12,910 bases of DNA from Flavobacteriales bacterium. Lineage in GTDB: Bacteria; Bacteroidota; Bacteroidia; Flavobacteriales; PHOS-HE28. Position numbers and translations under genes: made by a program. This document shows, piece after piece, positions 6,057-12,910 of the stretch. The DNA is taken from assembly GCA_008016945.1 (NCBI GenBank), contig SSGN01000232.1, forward strand, positions 1-12,910. Reading direction: 5' to 3'. Below the pieces are notes generated by a model, which worked only from the letters and a program-made list of their open reading frames with translations, had not been told where the DNA came from and searched no databases. Numbering within the stretch: the first letter of the stretch is position 1; every line of letters begins with the position of its first letter.

Positions 6057-7109
6057 CTAACTGTTGGTCTTCTTGAAGTCGGCGAACCGTAGGGCCAGCG
6101 TGATGGTGTTGCTGATGCCGGCCAGGTGCAACTGCGAGAAGCCGTAGCTGATGTGGAACTTGCTCACCCGCAGGCCGACACCGAAGCTAAGGCCCACGGC
6201 CCCCGGCTTATCGGCGATCACCAACTCCTGCCGGCGACGTGCATTGTAGGCGATGCGCAACATGAAGGACTTGCTGAGCAGGATCTCCGCACTGGGCACC
6301 AGGTGCAGCAGGGCCTTGTCCACTGTGGTCTTCTTATCCTCGATGACCTCTCCGGTGGCGGGGTCGATCATCACCGTGGCGTTCGGATCCTCGTATGTGA
6401 GGTCCCAGCGCTGAAGTTGTTCCATCATGAGCCCCAACCGGAAGGGTGCGTGCTTGAACCGGTAAGTGACGCCCAACTGTACCTGGAGCGGTAAGTCTTC
6501 CTTCTGATCGGTATAACTGCTCAGTTGAGCACCGATGTTGCGGATGGCGCCAGCTACGGTAAGGCCCAGCTTCTTCTTGTAGAAGACACCAGCGAGGTCC
6601 ACCCCCATGGCCGTGGACCGGTAACTATCGAGCGTGCTGTTGATGAACTTGAGGTTGGCACCGATGCTGAAGAGGCTATCGACGGGATAGCCCGCACCCA
6701 CTTGAAAGACCTGTTCCCCCGCACGGAACTCGCCCAACTGCTCGCCCACCTCGTCGGTGCGTTGGAAGGTGCCATAGTCCAGGTACTGCACCGCACCGGC
6801 CAGCGTGATCCGTGAACTATCCAAGTGGTGCGCGTAAGCGGCATAGCCCACTTTGATCCCATCGAAATACGGCAAGTAGCTCAGCGCCACCTGCCGAGCC
6901 GACCCCGCATCGAGCAAGGCCGGGTTGAACACGCCCAGGTTCAAGTCCCCATCCTTCACCGCGATATACTCGCCGCCCAGTGCAGCGGACCGTGCCGAGC
7001 TTGGGATATCGAGCAGTCTATACGCGGACTGCCCCCCCAGCTGACCCATGACCACAGCGGAGACCAGGGTGGCAAGCAGGAAGGCGATGGAACGGACCAA
7101 GTGGGGCAT
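6057..7109 (-). CDS. porQ: Type IX secretion system protein PorQ
   Basis: PorQ is an outer-membrane-associated T9SS component of the PorU/PorV/PorQ/PorZ attachment complex, which removes the C-terminal signal of cargo and anchors it on the cell surface. The 350-residue product starts with a signal peptide (MPHLVRSIAFLLATLVSAVV, cleavage near MGQ). It continues with the PorQ/PorV-type N-terminal motif YRLLDIPSSARSAALGG and a beta-rich outer-membrane barrel pattern (LDYGTFQRTDEVGEQLGEF, FSIGANLKFI, GLSFGVGLRVSKFHISYGF), ending in ITLALRFADF. The start is ATG at 7107-7109, at the signal peptide; the longer in-frame extension upstream is GC-rich noise. It is divergent from the lipoprotein gene with 94 bases between them, and upstream of cmk on the same strand, an arrangement I recall from other Bacteroidota. 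A TATCTTGC at 7134-7141 could be a poor -7 element. Confidence 0.92.
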   Translation of the reverse strand: MPHLVRSIAFLLATLVSAVVMGQLGGQSAYRLLDIPSSARSAALGGEYIAVKDGDLNLGVFNPALLDAGSARQVALSYLPYFDGIKVGYAAYAHHLDSSRITLAGAVQYLDYGTFQRTDEVGEQLGEFRAGEQVFQVGAGYPVDSLFSIGANLKFINSTLDSYRSTAMGVDLAGVFYKKKLGLTVAGAIRNIGAQLSSYTDQKEDLPLQVQLGVTYRFKHAPFRLGLMMEQLQRWDLTYEDPNATVMIDPATGEVIEDKKTTVDKALLHLVPSAEILLSKSFMLRIAYNARRRQELVIADKPGAVGLSFGVGLRVSKFHISYGFSQLHLAGISNTITLALRFADFKKTNS

Positions 7110-7189
7110 ACGTGGTGGTTGCGGGAACGGAACGCAAGATAACGGCCCGTAGTATCCGACCGTATGTGGCCCTATCGCCAACGGGCTGG

Positions 7190-7197
7190 TACCTTTC
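7190..7197 (+). promoter_or_regulatory. Candidate -7 element TACCTTTC for the lipoprotein gene
   Basis: TACCTTTC differs from TAnnTTTG only in the last base and lies six bases before the ATG at 7204. The preceding bases CGGGCTGG are also found immediately before the ispH element (2921-2928), one base further from the core. No -33 TTG is seen at the usual distance. Confidence 0.45.
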
Positions 7198-7203
7198 CCG
7201 CCG

Positions 7204-7827
7204 ATGCGCCTTCTTCCCCGCCTACTCATCCTGCTATCGTTGGTCCTGAGCGGCTGTTCCGCATCGGAACAGGTGATGAACGATGGCCCTTTCCAGAAGC
7301 GGAAGTACCGACCGGGCTGGCACGTGGACCTGGGCTGGAACGACCCGCGACCAAGCCCGACCCGCGACCACCTCCGGGAGGTCGCTCCCCAACGGATGGC
7401 ACCGCGCATCGCCCAGCCATCCGCCGGGTCCATGCCAGCGCTCGAGGCTTCTTCCACCCCACTGGCTCCTGCACCCATCGCCACACGCAAGCCGCGGTCT
7501 TCGACTCCGCCGGTGATCCTGCAAGCACCCCGGATGGAGCCCGCCACGGCCACCCCCACCACGGAAGGAGCGGCCACCACCCGCCGGTGGAATCGCATGG
7601 CGCTGATCTCCGGGGTGTTCCTGACCCTGGCGGCCTTGGTGATCGGGATCAGCGGAGGCGGGGAGGTCCTGATCTACCTCCTGGTCTTCGCGTTGCTAAC
7701 GGGCATCATCGGCTTGATCCTCGCGATCAAGCACAAGGAACGTGGCAAAGGGATCGCCATCGCGGCCATCGCTGGCTCGCTCACCGTGCTCTCACTGCTG
7801 ATCGCCGCGATAGCATCCGGGTGGTGA
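7204..7827 (+). CDS. Putative lipoprotein with C-terminal membrane helices, function unknown
   Basis: A 207-residue protein with a lipoprotein signal: RLLPRLLILLSLVLSGC fits a lipobox with Cys18 as the acylated residue. A basic motif FQKRKYRPGWHVDL (30-43) is reminiscent of small Bacteroidota lipoproteins with a KRKY..G motif. Residues about 45-128 are rich in Pro, Ala and Thr and probably disordered. Three hydrophobic helices follow, about 132-150, 154-175 and 183-205, separated by a KHKERGKG loop, similar in layout to small DUF4190-like membrane proteins. A lipidated N-terminus combined with membrane helices suggests inner-membrane retention, but this is inference. The start ATG lies just after a TACCTTTC element. 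Its 3' end overlaps queA by 36 bases, tail to tail. I do not recognise a specific function. Confidence 0.75.
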   Translation: MRLLPRLLILLSLVLSGCSASEQVMNDGPFQKRKYRPGWHVDLGWNDPRPSPTRDHLREVAPQRMAPRIAQPSAGSMPALEASSTPLAPAPIATRKPRSSTPPVILQAPRMEPATATPTTEGAATTRRWNRMALISGVFLTLAALVIGISGGGEVLIYLLVFALLTGIIGLILAIKHKERGKGIAIAAIAGSLTVLSLLIAAIASGW

Positions 7828-9039
7828 GGCCCCGCGCTGTCGGAAGAGCAACGAGCCATCGCCGTAGCTGAGGAATCGATAGCCGTGGGCCAGGGCATGG
7901 CCGTAGATCACACGCCATGCCGGTCCAACGAATGCGGCCACCAGAAGAAGCAGCGTGCTCCCCGGTTGATGGAAGTTGGTGATCAACGCATCGGCCATGC
8001 GGAACCGATATCCGGGTGCGACCAACAGCGCGGTGCGTCCCACGAGCGGTACGCCCCGCTTCTCCACATCCTCGACCACCGCGCTGATGGCCTCAACGGG
8101 CGATGGCAGATCCTGCTCTTGGTGGGCATAGGGCTCCCACTGGTCGATCCGCATGTGCTCCCCGGCCCGGCCTTGCAACACCATCACCCCATGCCAGTAC
8201 ACGCTCTCGATGGTGCGCAGAGCGGTGGTACCCACCGGAATGATCGGTCCACGCCCCAACTGCTCTCGCCAAGAGGTCAAGGTGTTCAACGCCACACGCA
8301 CCTGCTCGCTGTGCATGACGTGATCGGCCATACGCTCGCTCTTCACCGGAAGGAAGGTACCTGCCCCCACGTGCAGCGTGCACCGCGAAGTGCGTACACC
8401 GCGCTCCTGCACGGCGGCCAACAAGGCATCGCTGAAATGCAGGCTGGCCGTCGGTGCCGCGATGGAGCCATCGTTGGTCGCGAACACGGTATTGTAGCGC
8501 ATCGGATCCTCGGGCATGGCCTCCCTGCGCATGTACGGTGGCAACGGCACCGTACCCGCCCGTTCCAGGGCTTCGGCGAAGGTCGAGGGGCCGTTCCAAC
8601 CGAACTCCACCAGATGCTCCCCTTCGCGTTGTTGGATACGGGTCATGACCAGGCCATCATCCGCCCTTACCGCGTGCACCGCTTCGCCCTTCCAGCGCTT
8701 GGCATTGCCCATCATGCACCACCAACGGGTGGTTCGCTTGTCCAACAACGCCTGTTCGATGGGGCGCCCGGCTTCGGGTTCCAACACCATGCACTCCAGC
8801 AGGGCGCCGGTGGCCCGCCGGAACGGGATGCGTGCGCGTACCACCCGTGTATCGTTCAGCACCAGTAGGCTGTTCCCCGGCAACTGCGATGGCAGGTCGC
8901 GGAACCGATGGTCGCTGACCTTGCCATCGCGGTACACCAACAGGTTGCTGGCATCGCGTTCGGCCAGCGGATGGCGTGCGATGCGTTCTTCGGGCAGATC
9001 GTACGTATGATCCTGGATGCGGAGTGCGCTGGGGTGCAT
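7792..9039 (-). CDS. queA: S-adenosylmethionine:tRNA ribosyltransferase-isomerase
   Basis: QueA transfers and isomerises the ribosyl part of SAM onto preQ1-tRNA to give epoxyqueuosine at the wobble position. The 415-residue protein shows the family signatures: LLVLNDTRVVRARI (58-71), LPPYMRREAMPEDPMRYNTV (166-185), IAAPTASLHFSD (193-204), TLHVGAGTFLPV (221-232), PIIPVGTTALRTIE (265-278) and ALITNFHQPGSTLLLLVAAF (351-370). The WWCMMGNAKRWKGE stretch is typical of the Bacteroidota branch. The protein ends about 16 residues beyond the usual FLSYGDAxLL end, and this tail overlaps the convergent lipoprotein gene. The ATG at 9037-9039 matches the usual N-terminus; an upstream ATG at 9079-9081, overlapping the S8 stop, would add 14 non-conserved residues. 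The gap to the S8 protease gene is 38 bases, so co-transcription is possible. Confidence 0.94.
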   Translation of the reverse strand: MHPSALRIQDHTYDLPEERIARHPLAERDASNLLVYRDGKVSDHRFRDLPSQLPGNSLLVLNDTRVVRARIPFRRATGALLECMVLEPEAGRPIEQALLDKRTTRWWCMMGNAKRWKGEAVHAVRADDGLVMTRIQQREGEHLVEFGWNGPSTFAEALERAGTVPLPPYMRREAMPEDPMRYNTVFATNDGSIAAPTASLHFSDALLAAVQERGVRTSRCTLHVGAGTFLPVKSERMADHVMHSEQVRVALNTLTSWREQLGRGPIIPVGTTALRTIESVYWHGVMVLQGRAGEHMRIDQWEPYAHQEQDLPSPVEAISAVVEDVEKRGVPLVGRTALLVAPGYRFRMADALITNFHQPGSTLLLLVAAFVGPAWRVIYGHALAHGYRFLSYGDGSLLFRQRGASPPGCYRGDQQ

Positions 9040-9061
9040 GGCGTGCGCGCGAACGGCGGTG

Positions 9062-9069
9062 CAAAGATG
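9062..9069 (-). promoter_or_regulatory. Weak -7-like element CATCTTTG upstream of queA
   Basis: The minus strand reads CATCTTTG, one mismatch from TAnnTTTG, between the S8 stop and the queA ATG, 22 bases before the start. It could give queA its own promoter in addition to readthrough from the S8 protease gene. A match of this quality can occur by chance. Confidence 0.25.
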
Positions 9070-9077
9070 CGCCCCGT

Positions 9078-11267
9078 TCATTCGCGGATCAGCGCACCGG
9101 TGAAGACCTTTCCCCCGGACAAGCAGCGCACCACGTAATGCCCTGCGGGCCATGCCGAGGCATCCACGTGCACCAATGGCCCCATCACACCGTGGGCCTC
9201 GTGCACCACCCGGCCCATGACATCGGACACCGTGAACCGGACCATTCCCCTCGGACCACCAAGGTGCATGTGCACCATGCCATCGGATGGGGTTGGCCAG
9301 ATCAGCAGGTCGTTCGTGGTGCGTTCCTGCACCCCGTTCATCCACAGCACGTCGCGCACAGCCTGGTAGGCGTTCACCTTCCCCATGCCCCATTGCGTAC
9401 TTCCGCCTTCGGGGATCGTACCCGTGTGGCTGTCCTGACGGGCGGTGCGCATGAGGGCTTCCTTGACCTCTTGTGGCGTGGAGGTGGGATCCGCCTCGAG
9501 CACCAGCGCAGCGATGCCCGCGACGGCCGGTGAGGACATGCTGGTGCCGGAGAGGCGCGCGAACGGATAGGTCCGGCCTTCGAAGGGCACGTTCAGGATC
9601 GCCGAGAAGTCCTCGTCGGTGTAGCTGCTCATGGCCGATCCGATGTTCACCCCGGGGGCTGCGAGGTCCGGTTTCACACGCTCGTCCAAGGTGGGGCCGA
9701 TGGAAGAGAACGGCGCGATGGCCCCACCGCCCGGCTGTCCGGTGACCGGGTGGATGAACTCCGGCCAATAGGCGCCCACGCTGATGAGGCTGTTGGTGCA
9801 CGCGGGCTCGCTGATGCCGTACCGGTTGTCCCCTGCGGTCCACCCGGTGGCCGCCGCCACGAAGGCCATGCCCCAGTTCCCCACATCGTTGGTCAGCTCC
9901 GTGACGTTCCAGAAGTGAACGACACCATCGGGCGCGGTGGCCTTGAGCGCCACGCGGATGCTGCTGCTCGTGTTCTTCGCCCGCAGGCGGAAGTGCGGTC
10001 GTCCGTTCAGTGGATGTGCGGCCTCGGTGGTGAGGTTGAAGAAGACCGTATCGTTGCCGACCACGAGCATGGAATCCAGGTAGGCCTGCTGTGTGGCCGT
10101 GGAATAGAACGGGGTCTCGGCCAGGATGGCATTGCCCATGGTGGTGACCATCAAACCGGCTTGCACCGGATGCCCGGCCTCTCCCCAGATGCTGATGCTC
10201 TGCCCCCACATATTGGGGTTGGCGGAATACGCGTAGTACTGGATGCGCGATCGCAGGGTGTCGCCGTTGAACTCCTTCCTGATGTGGAAGTCCACATCAC
10301 CGTTGTTCCCGCCCGAATTCACGAACACCACACCTTCGGCGGAGAACTGATCGATGGCCTGGCTGATGAGCGAGTTACCGTCCAACGTCCCGATGTGGTG
10401 CAGGCCCCAGCTCATGTTCACCACGAGGCGCTTGTCGTCCTGCTCGGCGATCCCCTGCATCCACGTGAAGGCATCGAGCACGGCGGCGGCATCCACCAGG
10501 AAGGTGCAGAACAGGAAGCGGGCATCGTAGGCGATGCCTCGGTACGGGCTTCCGGCACCACCGCCACCGGCGATGCCCGCGACATGGGTGCCGTGCGTGG
10601 CGTTGTTGTAGATGTTGGACGTATCGGCACCGGCGGCGAGCAACTCCGCCTGGCTCAGGAGCTCGGTCCCGTACCCAAAGGTCGCCGGAGCAGGACCGGC
10701 TTGGCGGTAGTGGTCCCAGGCGGCGCGCACACGGTAGTCCGCCATGGCGGTATCGTAGAACGTGGGGTGCTGGTAATCGAAGCCCCAGTCGGTGATGCCG
10801 ATGAGGACATCCCTTCCCGTGTACGACTGCGGAAGGCCGATGCCCTGGTGCACGCTGTCCGCGCGGGTGGCATAGCGCACACGATCCAGCGTGGGCTTCA
10901 CCTTACCGGCCAATTCGATGTAACGCAGCCCGGGCATGTCGGGCACCAGATCGAGGTGGCGGGCATCCACACGCAAGGAGAGCACATTCCCCTTTCGCGC
11001 GCCGATGGTGACATGTTCGCTGGTGATGGCTCCGGCATCGAAGGCATCGTTCACCTGGGCTAAGAAGCCGACCATGCACCGCCCATGGATCAATGCCGTG
11101 GGATAGTATCCCTCCGTGTTGCGGACAAGCTCCTTCGCGTCGGTATGGCGATGGGCAAGCACCTGTAGTGCGTGCAGGTCGGCGCGGGTGGTGGCGGGCA
11201 TCCGCACCTGGGCATGGAGAACGAGTGCAGCCATGGCTGCGAGCAAGCCAGCGGATAGGCGTTTCAT
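9078..11267 (-). CDS. Secreted S8 (subtilisin-like) serine protease with T9SS type A sorting domain
   Basis: A 729-residue extracellular or cell-surface serine peptidase. A signal peptide (about residues 1-19, MKRLSAGLLAAMAALVLHAQ) is followed by a propeptide-like region (20-145) and the S8 catalytic domain. Visible catalytic residues are Asp160 (ITDWGFDYQHP), His225 (HGTHVAG) and Ser576 (SGTSMSSPAVAG); Asn321 in SGGNNG is the likely oxyanion-hole residue. About 350 residues separate His and Ser, including a beta-rich insert (about 326-480), as in other large Bacteroidota subtilases. The C-terminus (about 652-729: LLIWPTPSDG, VSDVMGRVV, WPAGHYVVRCLSGGKV) fits the T9SS type A sorting domain, so export by T9SS is predicted. 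The ATG at 11265-11267 is chosen because the signal peptide begins there; the frame upstream is intergenic. Substrate is unknown. Confidence 0.93.
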   Translation of the reverse strand: MKRLSAGLLAAMAALVLHAQVRMPATTRADLHALQVLAHRHTDAKELVRNTEGYYPTALIHGRCMVGFLAQVNDAFDAGAITSEHVTIGARKGNVLSLRVDARHLDLVPDMPGLRYIELAGKVKPTLDRVRYATRADSVHQGIGLPQSYTGRDVLIGITDWGFDYQHPTFYDTAMADYRVRAAWDHYRQAGPAPATFGYGTELLSQAELLAAGADTSNIYNNATHGTHVAGIAGGGGAGSPYRGIAYDARFLFCTFLVDAAAVLDAFTWMQGIAEQDDKRLVVNMSWGLHHIGTLDGNSLISQAIDQFSAEGVVFVNSGGNNGDVDFHIRKEFNGDTLRSRIQYYAYSANPNMWGQSISIWGEAGHPVQAGLMVTTMGNAILAETPFYSTATQQAYLDSMLVVGNDTVFFNLTTEAAHPLNGRPHFRLRAKNTSSSIRVALKATAPDGVVHFWNVTELTNDVGNWGMAFVAAATGWTAGDNRYGISEPACTNSLISVGAYWPEFIHPVTGQPGGGAIAPFSSIGPTLDERVKPDLAAPGVNIGSAMSSYTDEDFSAILNVPFEGRTYPFARLSGTSMSSPAVAGIAALVLEADPTSTPQEVKEALMRTARQDSHTGTIPEGGSTQWGMGKVNAYQAVRDVLWMNGVQERTTNDLLIWPTPSDGMVHMHLGGPRGMVRFTVSDVMGRVVHEAHGVMGPLVHVDASAWPAGHYVVRCLSGGKVFTGALIRE

Positions 11268-11284
11268 GGGCGATGCTTGGGAGA

Positions 11285-11292
11285 ACAAGGTA
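11285..11292 (-). promoter_or_regulatory. Candidate -7 element (TACCTTGT) for the S8 protease gene
   Basis: The minus strand reads TACCTTGT, sharing the TACCTT core with other start-proximal elements here but missing the last two consensus bases. It is 17 bases before the ATG at 11267. It suggests the protease has its own promoter rather than depending on lon. Confidence 0.3.
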
Positions 11293-11302
11293 CGCGGCTG
11301 GA

Positions 11303-11339
11303 ATGGGATGGACACCAGCGATGCCGGAACCGTCCATGG
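11303..11339. repeat. Short blocks shared with the rpsA upstream region
   Basis: ATGGGATGGAC at 11303-11313 is identical to 1347-1357, and CGGAACCGTCCATGG at 11325-11339 matches 1405-1419 in 14 of 15 bases, in the same order and orientation but with different spacing (11 against 47 bases). Both copies are intergenic. This could be a degraded interspersed element, a shared regulatory site, or coincidence. Confidence 0.3.
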
Positions 11340-11445
11340 TCCACGGATCGTCCGAACCGTTCCCTGGTCCAGGTGAAAGCCTGCCCAAACGACCCACAGC
11401 TCGGTCTCCCGCATTCGTCGCCGGGGCGGGGTCACGCACCCACGG

Positions 11446-12910
<1,465 letters not shown>

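Noticed and set aside
9040..9081. Upstream ATG for queA overlapping the S8 stop codon
   Set aside because: It would add 14 residues not typical of QueA; the ATG at 9039 matches the usual N-terminus. It cannot be excluded completely.
11268..11435. Upstream extension of the S8 protease frame
   Set aside because: The signal peptide starts at 11267; the extension is non-conserved and contains the candidate promoter.

Overview
The window looks like a piece of a GC-rich Bacteroidota chromosome, probably from a high-GC lineage near Flavobacteriales. The evidence is the type IX secretion (T9SS) protein PorQ, two secreted proteins carrying the two classes of T9SS C-terminal sorting domain (type A and type B), Bacteroidota-type long IspH and QueA, no Shine-Dalgarno sequences ahead of the starts I checked, and repeated copies of the Bacteroidota promoter element TAnnTTTG close to start codons. 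The genus cannot be named from the sequence.

Layout, left to right. Positions 1-66 are a perfect fold-back (27-base arms, 12-base loop) that cuts off ribosomal protein S1 (rpsA, minus strand) inside its fourth S1 domain. It looks like a contig-end artefact. Next comes a 369-base intergenic region with the rpsA promoter and a strong leader hairpin. Then follow a secreted T9SS type B (CHU_C) protein (minus), a divergent promoter region, ispH (plus), a broken TPR/DUF6624-like gene (plus), cmk (minus), porQ (minus), a small lipoprotein with membrane helices (plus), queA (minus), an S8 subtilisin-like protease with a type A sorting domain (minus), and lon (minus), which runs off the right edge.

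How the genes relate. The left half contains porQ, cmk, ispH and rpsA. From memory these genes are often neighbours in Bacteroidota, but here ispH is inverted and two accessory genes are interspersed. PorQ belongs to the outer-membrane attachment complex that processes T9SS cargo, and both secreted proteins in the window are predicted cargo. The right half (lon, S8 protease, queA) is co-directional. S8-queA has only a 38-base gap and could be co-transcribed.

No CRISPR array, tRNA, rRNA, insertion sequence or defence-like system was seen. The observations most worth checking are the fold-back at the left end, the rpsA leader hairpin, the doubly disrupted DUF6624-like gene, the TACCTT promoter pattern, and short sequence blocks shared between intergenic regions.
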